A stretch of DNA of 64,000 nucleotides from JAICYJ01 sp045806525. Lineage in GTDB: Bacteria; Actinomycetota; Thermoleophilia; Gaiellales; JAICJC01. Shown here piece after piece: positions 49,450-57,518 of this stretch. The notes under the pieces were generated by a model. That model was given only the letters and a program-made list of their open reading frames with translations, was not told the origin of the DNA and ran no database searches. The position numbers and the translations under genes were made by a program. The DNA is taken from positions 7,687 through 71,686 of the forward strand of contig JBJMJD010000009.1 of assembly GCA_045806525.1 (NCBI GenBank), given 5' to 3'. How positions within the stretch are numbered: position 1 is the first letter of the stretch; each line of letters opens with the position of its first letter.

Positions 49450-50937
49450 TCACCGGGCCAGGTCGGCGAAGGCCGGCGCCAGCGCGTCGAACAGCAGCCG
49501 GTAGCGGCGGTAGCCCTGCTCGTAGGCGGCCGCAGCATCAGGGTCGGGATGGTGCTGCTCGGACGCCAGACGGCACATCGCCGCGGCCGCGGCCGGTACG
49601 TCCGCGTGCAACTCGCCGCCCGCGGCTGCCAGCATCGCGGCGCCACGGGAGGTCGTCTCGACGTCCTCGCTGTATCCGACCGGCAGCCCCGTCACGTCGG
49701 CGCGCATCTGACGCACCAGGGCCGAGCGCGCGCCGCCTGCCACGCAGACCACGCGCTGGCAGCCGAGCCCGGCTGCGGTGATGGCCTCGACGACGTCGCG
49801 CAGCGCGTAGGCCGAGCCCTCGAGCAGCGCCCGCACGAGGTGTCCGCGCCCGTGCGCGGGCGTCAGCCCGTACCAGGCGCCACGGGCTTCCGCCTCCCAG
49901 CGAGGCGCCATGGCGCCGCCCATCCAGGGCAGGAACACGAGCCCTTCGCTGGCCGCCGGCACCGCCTCGGCCGCCCGGTTGAGAGCCTCGTAGTCGGCAC
50001 CGCCGCCCAGCTCGTCGCGGAACCAGCGGTAGTTGGCGCCGCTCGCCCAGCCCGGGTTCTCGAGCAGCCAGCGGCCGGGTGCGGCGTGGGGATGGCACTC
50101 GGCCACGCGACCGGCGTCGCGCAGCGGCCGGTCGCTGACCGCACACACGGGCTCCGCTGTGCCGAGCACGTCGCAGACGGCGCCAGGCTCGGCCAGGCCG
50201 GCGCCCAGCGTGGCCGCCATCTCGTCGCCGCACCCACAGATCACGAGCGCCTTCTCGCCGAGCCCGGTGGCGTCGGCGAACCCGGCGCTGACAGTGCCGA
50301 GCACCGCGTCGGCGGACACGACCGGCGGCAGCAACTCGGCGTCGATGCCGAACGCATCCAGCAGCGTCGTGTCCCAGCTGCCGGTGTCCGGATCGAGCAG
50401 CATGGTGGAGGACGCATTCGACCGGTCGACCGCGTCGGCTCCGCAGGCAACGCGCACCATGTACGAGCCGGGAAGCAGCGCCCGTGCCGTCCGCGCGTAG
50501 TCGTCGGGACGCTCCTGCGCGACCCAGGCCAGCTTCGCCGCCACATGCGACCCGTCCAGGTTGCAGCCCGACCGCCGGTACCACTCGTCGGCGTCGACGC
50601 GCGCCTCGGCCTGCCGGCAGAGCGGGTCGGCGCGGCGGTCCATCCAGATGATCGCGGGGCCGACCGGCTGCGCGTTGCGGTCGACGCAGACCAGCCCGTC
50701 CAGCTGCGAGCCGAACGAGATCGCCCGCACCCGGCGCAGGTTCACCCGTGCCGCCAGGTCGCGGAACCCGTTCACCAGCGCCGCGCGCCAGTCACGCGGG
50801 TCCTGCTCCACCCAGCCCGGACGCGGGTAGCGGAGCGGGTGCGGCTGGTATGTGGTGGCCAGCCGTTCGCCGGCCGCATCGAACACCGACAGGCATGACC
50901 CCTGCGAGCCGACGTCGATGCCGCAGACCAGCTCCAC
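49450..50937 (-). CDS. FGGY-family carbohydrate kinase
   Basis: A 495-residue kinase of the xylulokinase/glycerol kinase superfamily. It has GIDVGSQGSCLSVFDAAGER, QDPRDWRAAL, SFGSQLDGLVCVD, the sugar-binding IIWMDRRADP, and the second-domain VCDVLGTAEPVCAV, GGARSALVRQMRADV and SRGAAMLAA motifs. It phosphorylates a pentulose, polyol or related compound. It is sandwiched between a zinc alcohol dehydrogenase (3 bases upstream) and the amidotransferase. A kinase in a BMC operon is unusual. The substrate is not predictable from the sequence. Confidence 0.9.
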   Translation of the reverse strand: MELVCGIDVGSQGSCLSVFDAAGERLATTYQPHPLRYPRPGWVEQDPRDWRAALVNGFRDLAARVNLRRVRAISFGSQLDGLVCVDRNAQPVGPAIIWMDRRADPLCRQAEARVDADEWYRRSGCNLDGSHVAAKLAWVAQERPDDYARTARALLPGSYMVRVACGADAVDRSNASSTMLLDPDTGSWDTTLLDAFGIDAELLPPVVSADAVLGTVSAGFADATGLGEKALVICGCGDEMAATLGAGLAEPGAVCDVLGTAEPVCAVSDRPLRDAGRVAECHPHAAPGRWLLENPGWASGANYRWFRDELGGGADYEALNRAAEAVPAASEGLVFLPWMGGAMAPRWEAEARGAWYGLTPAHGRGHLVRALLEGSAYALRDVVEAITAAGLGCQRVVCVAGGARSALVRQMRADVTGLPVGYSEDVETTSRGAAMLAAAGGELHADVPAAAAAMCRLASEQHHPDPDAAAAYEQGYRRYRLLFDALAPAFADLAR

Positions 50938-50940
50938 GCG

Positions 50941-51993
50941 TCAGCCGTTCGGGGCGACGACGACCTTCAGCGCCTCACCCGAGCGGATGCGCTGAAAGGC
51001 CGCCGGCGTGTCGTCCAGCGAGACAACATCCGACACGACCCCGCGGATGTTGTGCGTGTTGCGGCGCAGCATCTCCAGCGCCTGCACCTGGTCGCGGTGC
51101 CGGGAGGCGTAGCTGCCGTGCACCGCCACCTCGCGGTAGTGCAACACGTTGGAGGGGAAGGCGATCGTGGTCGTGCCCTTGGGCAGTCCGCCGAAGTACA
51201 GCACCCGGCCCCGCGGCGCCGCCATCTCCATGGCCTGCTCCTGCGCCTGCACGTTCGAGCACGCCACGATCACGCGGTCGGCTCCGTCGCCGGTCTCGTC
51301 CTTGATGAACTGCACGGGGTCGATGCCGGTGGTGTCGACGTACCGGACGTTCGCGTCGTTCAGCACTCCGCGGGCCAGATCCAGCCGGCCGGCCGAGGTC
51401 TCGAGCAGGTAGACGAGATCGGCGCCCTGCGCCAGCGCCAGCGCCACATGCGCGGTGCCGACCGGGCCGGCCCCGATCACGACCACGTGCTGCTCGAGCC
51501 CGATGTCGAGGTCCTTGTGGCCGCAGATCGCATCCGAGAGCGGGTCGGCGAACGTGGCGTGCACCGGGTCCAGGCCATCCGGGAGCACGAACACGTTCTT
51601 CAGCGCCACCTGCGGTACCGCGACCAGCTCGGTGTAGGCGCCCTGGTAGTCGAAGCCCATCAGGCCGCCGTTCTGGCAGAGGTGCTCGTTGCCGCCGCGG
51701 CAGAGGCTGCAGTGGCCACAGTAGAGCGTCGAGATCACGTGCACGGTGTCGCCGACTGCGGCCGCCAGGTCGGCGCCCGCGTCCGGTCCGATGTCGAGCA
51801 CCTCACCGCAGATCTCGTGTCCCAGCACCGCGCCAGGCTGGATCCGGCGGTCGCCGTTGAAGAAGGTGCGCACGTCGGTGCCGCAGATCCCGCAGGCGGT
51901 CACGCGCAGCAGGCAGCCGTCGGCCGGGCAGGTCGCATCCGCGACCTCGCCCAGGTGCATCTCGCCCGGCCCGTCCCATATCGCCGCCCTCAT
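50941..51993 (-). CDS. Zinc-dependent medium-chain alcohol/polyol dehydrogenase
   Basis: A 350-residue MDR enzyme. Catalytic zinc ligands C37 (CGICGTD) and H59-E60 (GHEICGE) are present. Structural zinc cysteines are C92, C95, C98 and C106 (CGHCSLCRGGNEHLC), and the NAD loop is VIGAGPVGTAHVALA. The family includes sorbitol, threonine and erythritol-type dehydrogenases. It is next to the FGGY kinase and a TIM-barrel protein, suggesting oxidation of a polyol or amino-alcohol followed by phosphorylation. Alternatively it could make the aldehyde for the BMC dehydrogenase. Confidence 0.92.
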   Translation of the reverse strand: MRAAIWDGPGEMHLGEVADATCPADGCLLRVTACGICGTDVRTFFNGDRRIQPGAVLGHEICGEVLDIGPDAGADLAAAVGDTVHVISTLYCGHCSLCRGGNEHLCQNGGLMGFDYQGAYTELVAVPQVALKNVFVLPDGLDPVHATFADPLSDAICGHKDLDIGLEQHVVVIGAGPVGTAHVALALAQGADLVYLLETSAGRLDLARGVLNDANVRYVDTTGIDPVQFIKDETGDGADRVIVACSNVQAQEQAMEMAAPRGRVLYFGGLPKGTTTIAFPSNVLHYREVAVHGSYASRHRDQVQALEMLRRNTHNIRGVVSDVVSLDDTPAAFQRIRSGEALKVVVAPNG

Positions 51994-52042
51994 GAGCCGC
52001 TGATCGTATCGTGAAACCGCTCGCCCGGGCAGGCCGCGTGGG

Positions 52043-52723
52043 TCACCCGGCGTGGGCGGCTCCGCGCGCGGCGCCCAGGATCGCCGTCAGCTGGGCGGCC
52101 AGGTCGCCGCCCGGCACGAACTCGCCGTTGAGCGCGGCCGTCCCGACCGTGAAGGCCCACACGCCAAGCGCCGACAGCTCCTCGATCCGCGCCACCGAGT
52201 CGACCGAGCCGGCGCAGATCAGCGGCAGGCTGGTGGTCTCGGAAACCCGACGCACCAGCTCGGCGACGTCGCCGTCGTAGCGGTATGCCAGCAGGTTGAT
52301 CCCGTCCACGCCCTGCGCCTCGACGCGGCGGGCGTCCTCGCAGATCTCGTCGATCGTTCCCCGCAGCAGGCAGGGATGTCCGACGATGCGGCCGATGTAG
52401 GGGAAGTAGCGCATCCCCGACCCCTCGATGATGCGCTGCACATCCTGCACCTGCGTTCCGCCGATCAGGTAGTCGGGGTGCACCCGCATCGCCGCCTCGG
52501 CTGAGCGCAGCTCGTCCTCGAGCGTGGCCGACACCACCTCCAGGTGGGTGGTCGCCCCGGCCGCGCGGGCCGAGTCCAGGAACGCCGCGAGCTCCGCCTC
52601 GGGCAGGCCGATGTCCTTGCAACCGACGTGGCTGACACCCACCGTTGTCACGTCTGCGAACACCTCCTGGGCGTCCGTGAGCGTCTTGTCGTCGCGGGTC
52701 AGCATGAAGATGAACTCAGGCAT
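52043..52723 (-). CDS. TIM-barrel protein with phosphate-binding loop (aldolase/isomerase-like)
   Basis: A 226-residue (beta/alpha)8 protein. The start is MPEFIFMLTRDDKTLTDAQE. The C-terminal LICAGSVDSVARIEELSALG followed by FTVGTAALNGEF resembles the standard phosphate-binding loop of HisA/NanE-like barrels. Conserved-looking VGCKDIGLP and HLEVVSATLEDE lie at the ends of early strands. It follows the regulator gene by 14 bases and precedes the zinc dehydrogenase by 49. A phosphosugar aldolase or epimerase role fits the kinase nearby; the exact family is not recognised. Confidence 0.72.
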   Translation of the reverse strand: MPEFIFMLTRDDKTLTDAQEVFADVTTVGVSHVGCKDIGLPEAELAAFLDSARAAGATTHLEVVSATLEDELRSAEAAMRVHPDYLIGGTQVQDVQRIIEGSGMRYFPYIGRIVGHPCLLRGTIDEICEDARRVEAQGVDGINLLAYRYDGDVAELVRRVSETTSLPLICAGSVDSVARIEELSALGVWAFTVGTAALNGEFVPGGDLAAQLTAILGAARGAAHAG

Positions 52724-52737
52724 GTCGTCTCCTCGGG

Positions 52738-54441
52738 TCAGGGTTGCACGGTGCTCCGGAACCGCACCAGCCGGACCGCAAGGCCCAGCTCGAACCAGCT
52801 GCCCGGCTCCCGCACGTCGCGGTCGATGATCTCTCCGATCCGGCGCAGGCGCTGGCGGAGGGTGTTGCGGTGGATGAACAGCGCCTCGGCCGAGCGACGG
52901 GCGTTGCCATGCTGCTCGAGGTAGACCTCGAGCGTCCGGAACAGCTGGCTGCCACGGCGTGCATCCGTCTCCTGCAGCCGCACCAGCGCCAGCTCCAGCG
53001 GGTCGGGGTCGCCTTCGCGGGAGATCGTCCACAGGTGCCGCTGTGCGCCCAGCGCCTGGTAGCTCCGCACGCCGCTGCCCCCGGCGCGGGCAATCGTGGC
53101 GGCGATCCGGGCCTGACGCACGGCGCTCTGCGGATCGTCGCCGGCGGGCTCGCTGATGCCGGCTCCGGCGCCCGGGGGCAGCGACCGGGCCAGCAGCTGC
53201 TCGAGCCGCGGCCGCCAGCTCTGGCTGGCGATCGGCACCAGCGCCGACAGCTCATGCGCGCGCGCGTCGATCACGGTCTGTGGGAAGCTGCCCGCGAGCT
53301 GCTCGCCGAGCGCGCCCCATAGCCGGTCGGGGTCGCCTCCCGCCGCGGCCTCCGCCAGCACCACCACATGGGGCCGGTCGAGCGGCACCGACTCACCCGC
53401 TCGCAGCGCCTCGAACAGCTGCCGTGCCCGCGTCCGCTGGGCGGCGGCGTCGCGCCGTCGATCCTCCTCGAGAGCCAGCGCGGCATGGTTGGCTATGGTC
53501 GCGATCAGCTCGGTGTTGTCGGTCGAGAGAACGCGTCGCTCCTGCGAGAAACAGAGCAGCACGCCGGTCGGCCGTCCCTCCAGCCGCACCGCAGCGGCGA
53601 ACAGGGAGCGCGCACGCGGGTGCAGCGCCAGCTCGGGCGCGTCGTCCAGCGCGATGCTGGCCGGCCCGCCGCCCAGCAGCCGGGCCCAGGCGCGGGTCGC
53701 TGCGATCGGCTCACCGCTCAGCCGGGCCTGGTCGCTTGATGCCCAGGCCTCCACCAGCAGCCGATCACGCGCCGCGTCGAACCGCAGCAGGGCCGCCAGC
53801 GAGCCGTCCAGCAGCTCCATGGTCGCGATCGCGAGACGGTGCATGGTCTCGCGTGGGCTGGCCGAGGTCATCCGGTGCGAGAGGTCGGCCAGCCGACGGA
53901 ACACGTCCACGCTGCGCAGCGCCCGCTCGTGCAGCTGCGCGTTCTCGACCGCGCCGGCGACCAGGCTGGCGATCGTCTCCAACATCGTCACATCGGAGTC
54001 GCTGAACTCGTGCGGCGCCTCGGTGTGCAGGGTCAGCACTCCCAGCAGCTGGCCGGAACGGCCCACCACCGGCACCGTCGCCACCGACTGGAAGCGCTCG
54101 TCATTGAGGTCGGGCACGTACCGGTAGCGCGCATCCTCGAGTGGGCGCTCGGTGATGATCCCGGCCTGTCGGGTGAGCGCAGTCCAGCCGGTAAGGCCCT
54201 CGCCCATGCCCAGCGAAAAGCGCCCGATCCACTCGGTGTAGCCGTCGATCGCGCCGCGCACCACCAGCCGCTCCTGCTCGGAGTCCCACAGGTAGACGAG
54301 GGCGCCCTGGCAGCGGGTCAGCTCGGCGCAGACCGCTATCGCCTCCTCCAGCACGCGGTCGAGGTCGAGGCTGGAGTTGACGCGCGAGGCCAGCGCCGAG
54401 ATCGCCTCGAGATCGCGCGCGTGCTCCTCGACCCGCACCAT
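52738..54441 (-). CDS. GAF-domain / PucR-type transcriptional regulator
   Basis: About 567 residues. Two GAF domains are seen (about 12-150: AVCAELTRCQGALVYLWDSE; about 175-320: MELLDGSLAALLRFDAARDR). A linker follows, then a CdaR/PucR-type C-terminal helix-turn-helix (YLEQHGNARRSAEALFIHRN followed by TLRQRLRRIGEII). Such proteins activate catabolic genes in response to small molecules bound by GAF. It is the first gene of the 15-kb minus-strand BMC run and faces the glutamine-synthetase-like operon, so it probably controls both through the dyad at 54457-54483. Confidence 0.9.
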   Translation of the reverse strand: MVRVEEHARDLEAISALASRVNSSLDLDRVLEEAIAVCAELTRCQGALVYLWDSEQERLVVRGAIDGYTEWIGRFSLGMGEGLTGWTALTRQAGIITERPLEDARYRYVPDLNDERFQSVATVPVVGRSGQLLGVLTLHTEAPHEFSDSDVTMLETIASLVAGAVENAQLHERALRSVDVFRRLADLSHRMTSASPRETMHRLAIATMELLDGSLAALLRFDAARDRLLVEAWASSDQARLSGEPIAATRAWARLLGGGPASIALDDAPELALHPRARSLFAAAVRLEGRPTGVLLCFSQERRVLSTDNTELIATIANHAALALEEDRRRDAAAQRTRARQLFEALRAGESVPLDRPHVVVLAEAAAGGDPDRLWGALGEQLAGSFPQTVIDARAHELSALVPIASQSWRPRLEQLLARSLPPGAGAGISEPAGDDPQSAVRQARIAATIARAGGSGVRSYQALGAQRHLWTISREGDPDPLELALVRLQETDARRGSQLFRTLEVYLEQHGNARRSAEALFIHRNTLRQRLRRIGEIIDRDVREPGSWFELGLAVRLVRFRSTVQP

Positions 54442-54456
54442 GGCGCGAGCATATCG

Positions 54457-54483
54457 CGCCTGTGTGCACGCTGAACACAGGCG
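54457..54483. promoter_or_regulatory. 27-bp dyad in the BMC divergent promoter region
   Basis: CGCCTGTGT and ACACAGGCG are perfect 9-base arms with a 9-base spacer, centred between the PucR-type regulator gene and the divergent operon. A second dyad GAATCG-GGGG-CGATTC follows at 54483-54498, and a -10-like GATAGT at 54500-54505 lies eight bases before GTG 54514 (possible leaderless start). It is the obvious candidate operator for the locus regulator. Confidence 0.6.
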
Positions 54484-54513
54484 AATCGGGGGCGATTCCG
54501 ATAGTCTCGCCAC

Positions 54514-55317
54514 GTGAGCAGCACGACCGTCGTCACGGACTGGGCCGAGCGCACCGCCGAGCTGCACCGCGAGCTGATGCCGCAGAAGGACAACCTGTGC
54601 GGCGCGTTCTGGGGCGCGCTGGTTCTGACCGCGGCCGGCGTGCACGGGATTGACCAGGACCTGGTCGCGCAGGAGTCGGGCACGCTGCTGCCGGAGGGCG
54701 GCGAGCCACCGCCGCTTGCAGGCGTCGAGTCGCGGGTGGACTACCGCCTTGAGCTGCCGCTGGCGCCTAGGCCTCAGTCCGGCACGCCGGGGCGGGGGCT
54801 GGCGATCGCGATCGAGCGCCTGTCGGCCGGCCGCCTGGCGGCGGTGCCGGTGGCCGGTCCCTGGACGGCCGAGACGGTGGCCGAACTGCTCTCGCTGGAC
54901 CGGCAGATGCCGCTGATCGCAAACGTCGACACCGGCGCGCTGTGGGGAGCGTCTGCTGACCGCAAGCAGGTGCAGCGCCACCTCGACACCGGAGCGGACG
55001 ACGGCCCCGCGGCCGACTGGTCTGTTGGCCACTTCGTCAACCCGGTGGCAGTTCAGCGCGGGCGGGGTGCCGCCATCGTCACTGTCCGCGACACGTACCC
55101 CGCGATTGCCGGAGGCGTCCACCTGCAGCCGGCGTCGCGCCTTGCCGCGGCGCTTCGCCGTGACGACGGGCGCGAGGGCGGCGTGCTCTGCGTGTGCGAT
55201 GCTGGGCGAGCCGCCGGCCTCGAGCGCGACCTGGCCGCGGGCGGGTTGCAGGTTCGCCATTGGGACAACGGAACCCCCGAACGCCTGTCAAGGCATGGGC
55301 GGGGAAGGAGGGGATAG
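54514..55317 (+). CDS. Protein of unknown function (possibly DUF6885-like) upstream of the glutamine-synthetase-like gene
   Basis: A 267-residue soluble protein from GTG 54514. The N-terminal block LMPQKDNLCGAFWGALVLTA followed by AAGVHGIDQDLVAQESGT looks like a cysteine-peptidase-type helix start (N-L-C-G). I recall a DUF6885 family with similar wording but am not certain. The remainder is alpha/beta with HFVNPVAVQRGRGAAIVTVR. It ends directly before the next start codon, so it is translationally linked to the ligase. Divergent from the BMC regulator. Confidence 0.68.
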   Translation: MSSTTVVTDWAERTAELHRELMPQKDNLCGAFWGALVLTAAGVHGIDQDLVAQESGTLLPEGGEPPPLAGVESRVDYRLELPLAPRPQSGTPGRGLAIAIERLSAGRLAAVPVAGPWTAETVAELLSLDRQMPLIANVDTGALWGASADRKQVQRHLDTGADDGPAADWSVGHFVNPVAVQRGRGAAIVTVRDTYPAIAGGVHLQPASRLAAALRRDDGREGGVLCVCDAGRAAGLERDLAAGGLQVRHWDNGTPERLSRHGRGRRG

Positions 55318-56652
55318 GTGGCCACTGACACCACGATCGGCGCCGCTCAGGTGCTCGACGGTTGGCGCGCCCAGGGGATCCGCTTCGTGCGGTTCGAGCT
55401 GCCCGACATGCACGGCACCAGCCGAGCCAAGATGGTGCCGATCGAGCGGGCCTACGGCTACGCCGAGTCGGGGCTGAACATGTACGGCGGCGTTGCCGTC
55501 CTGGACAGCAGGTCTGACGTCGTGGGTGGAACGCTCTATCACGAGGAGGTCGCATACGGCGACCAGCTGCTGTTGCCCGATCTGGAGACGGCCGCGGTGG
55601 TACCCTGGCGCGAGGCCACGGCGCGCTGGATCTGTGATTCCACCTGGGCCGACGGCACCCCGCTCGAGGCGTTGCCGCGGCGGGTCTGGCGCACACAGCT
55701 GGAGCGCGCCCGCGCGCTCGGCTACGAGCCCCTGATCGGGTACGAGCCGGAGTTCTACCTGCTGACCGCCGACCAGGAGCTGCTGTTCGAGGGCTACCAC
55801 ATCTTCAACGTCACGCGGAACACGTACGTGCCCTTCATCCAGGAGCTGGTCGAGCAGCTGAACGCGTATGGGCTCGAGGTGATCACGGCCAACTGCGAGT
55901 ACGCCGGCTCGCAGTGGGAGCTGCCCTGCCTGCCGCAGCGCGGCATGGCCGGTCCCGACCGCTGCTTCTCGTTCAAGAACGCGGTCAAGGAGCTGGCCCA
56001 CCTGCACGGCTACACCGCCACGTTCATGAGCAAGCCGTTCGCCGACTCGGCTGGATCGGGGCTGCACACCCACGTGTCTCTGCTGAACGTCGCCGACGGC
56101 GGCAACGCGTTCGGGGATGCGTCAGACGAGGCCGGTATCTCGGCCGCGTGCCGCAGCTTCATCGCCGGCAACGTGCGCCACGCCGCTTCCACCTATGCGC
56201 TGCTGGCTCCGACGGTGAACTGCATGAAGCGCCGCCGCACGCACACGTTCAGCCCCACCAACGTGTCCTGGGGGCTGGAGGATCGCTCGGCGCTGATCCG
56301 GATAAAGGGCGGCACCACCGAGTCGAGGCACATCGAGCACCGTGCTCCCACCGGCCTGGCCAACCCATACCTGGTGGGGGCGGCGATTCTGGCGGCCGGG
56401 CTGAACGGCATCGAGGACGGCCTCGAGCTGGAGCCGGCCGCTCATCCGCCGGCCGAGGAGGACGAGTCGCGGGCGAAGCTGCCGACATCGGTGCGCGAGT
56501 CGCTGGAGGCGCTGGAGGCGGACGAGCGGATTGCGGGCGCCCTCGGCCAGGACTTCGTCACCGCCTACGGCGTGATGCGACGCCACGAGCTGTCCCGCTT
56601 CGACGATCACGTTACCGACTGGGAACGCAACGAGTATGTCGAGATCTACTAG
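55318..56652 (+). CDS. Glutamine synthetase family ligase (GlnT / gamma-glutamylamide synthetase type)
   Basis: A 444-residue GS-fold enzyme. It has the N-terminal beta-grasp (VRFELPDMHGTSRAKMVPIE), then metal and glutamate sites in YEPEFYLLTADQELL, ITANCEYAGSQWELPCLPQR, ATFMSKPFADSAGSGLHTHV and TFSPTNVSWGLEDRSALIRI plus ESRHIEHRAPTGLANPYL. It is closer in pattern to GlnT/GMAS and PuuA-like ligases than to housekeeping GlnA. It would join glutamate to ammonia or an amine using ATP. GTG 55318 follows a GGAAGGAGGGG site. With the MgsABC-like trio it suggests a gamma-glutamyl or N-alkylglutamate amine route. Confidence 0.9.
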   Translation: MATDTTIGAAQVLDGWRAQGIRFVRFELPDMHGTSRAKMVPIERAYGYAESGLNMYGGVAVLDSRSDVVGGTLYHEEVAYGDQLLLPDLETAAVVPWREATARWICDSTWADGTPLEALPRRVWRTQLERARALGYEPLIGYEPEFYLLTADQELLFEGYHIFNVTRNTYVPFIQELVEQLNAYGLEVITANCEYAGSQWELPCLPQRGMAGPDRCFSFKNAVKELAHLHGYTATFMSKPFADSAGSGLHTHVSLLNVADGGNAFGDASDEAGISAACRSFIAGNVRHAASTYALLAPTVNCMKRRRTHTFSPTNVSWGLEDRSALIRIKGGTTESRHIEHRAPTGLANPYLVGAAILAAGLNGIEDGLELEPAAHPPAEEDESRAKLPTSVRESLEALEADERIAGALGQDFVTAYGVMRRHELSRFDDHVTDWERNEYVEIY

Positions 56653-56846
56653 ATGGTTGGTTTCACGGGATGCGTGGATGCTGGTCGCAGGATGGGGCGC
56701 GTTGGGCGTCGGGAGCGTCCGCAGGGCAGGCTGGATGATGTCCTGGCCGAGGACGATCGTGGCGTTCGGCGTGTCCCGGACCAGTCCGGCGCCGCGTAGC
56801 TCGTGGAACAACCATCTCTGCCGGCGACGCTGGGCGTGACCGGGCG
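56653..56846. other. Intergenic region with a possible coding remnant on the minus strand
   Basis: This 194-base gap precedes lutA. On the minus strand one frame reads WLFHELRGAGLVRDTPNATI then VLGQDIIQPALRTLP, which looks protein-like but lacks a start codon and runs into the glutamine-synthetase gene. It could be a gene fragment or chance. No clear promoter is visible for lutA. Confidence 0.3.
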
Positions 56847-57518
56847 ATGAGGATCTCGGTCTTCATCACCTGCTTCAACGACACCCTGTTCCCGCAGACC
56901 GGCAGGGCGATGGTGGAGCTGCTGGAGCGGCTGGGGCACGACGTCGAGTTCCGCCCGGAGCAGACGTGCTGCGGCCAGATGCACCTGAACAGCGGCTACC
57001 GCGACGAGGGGCTGGAGCTGGCGTCACGGATGCGGCGCGTATTCGACGGCGCCGAGGCGATCGTGACCCCGTCGGCCTCGTGCGCCGGCCACGTGCTCGA
57101 GCACGCGCCGGAGCTGCCGGTGCACGAGCTGTCGCAGTTCCTGACCGGCGTGCTCGGCGTCGAGGACGTCGGCGCGCGCTACCCGGCGCGGGTCGCGTAT
57201 CACCCCACCTGTCACTCGCTGCGCACCCTGCATGTGGGGGACGGGCCGGGCCGCCTGCTCGCCGCCGTCCACGACCTCGATCTGGTGAAGATCGACGAGA
57301 GCGATCAGTGCTGTGGCTTCGGAGGCACCTTCGCGGTGAAGAACGCGGAGGTGTCGATGGCGATGCTCGACGACAAGCTGTCGGCCATCGAGCGCAGCGG
57401 CGCTGAGGCCGTCACCGCCGTCGACAACTCATGCCTGATGCAGATCGGCGGCGGGCTCTCGCGGCGCGGCTCGCCGGTGCGCACGGTGCACCTGGCAGAG
57501 ATCCTGGCGGCCACGTGA
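56847..57518 (+). CDS. lutA: L-lactate oxidation iron-sulfur protein LutA (GlcF/LldE-like)
   Basis: A 223-residue protein with two CCG domains: QTCCGQMHLNSGY near residue 40 and DQCCGFGGTFAVKN near residue 155, plus SASCAGHV and YHPTCHSLRTL. It belongs to the heterodisulfide-reductase-like cysteine-rich family. With LutB and LutC it oxidises L-lactate to pyruvate. ATG 56847 begins the family sequence. Its stop overlaps the lutB GTG. Confidence 0.93.
   Translation: MRISVFITCFNDTLFPQTGRAMVELLERLGHDVEFRPEQTCCGQMHLNSGYRDEGLELASRMRRVFDGAEAIVTPSASCAGHVLEHAPELPVHELSQFLTGVLGVEDVGARYPARVAYHPTCHSLRTLHVGDGPGRLLAAVHDLDLVKIDESDQCCGFGGTFAVKNAEVSMAMLDDKLSAIERSGAEAVTAVDNSCLMQIGGGLSRRGSPVRTVHLAEILAAT

Noticed and set aside
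56640..56811. Minus-strand open frame with protein-like text (FHELRGAGLVRDTPNATIVL)
   Set aside because: It lacks a start codon and ribosome site, overlaps the glutamine-synthetase gene end, and is too short to identify. Noted only as a possible remnant.
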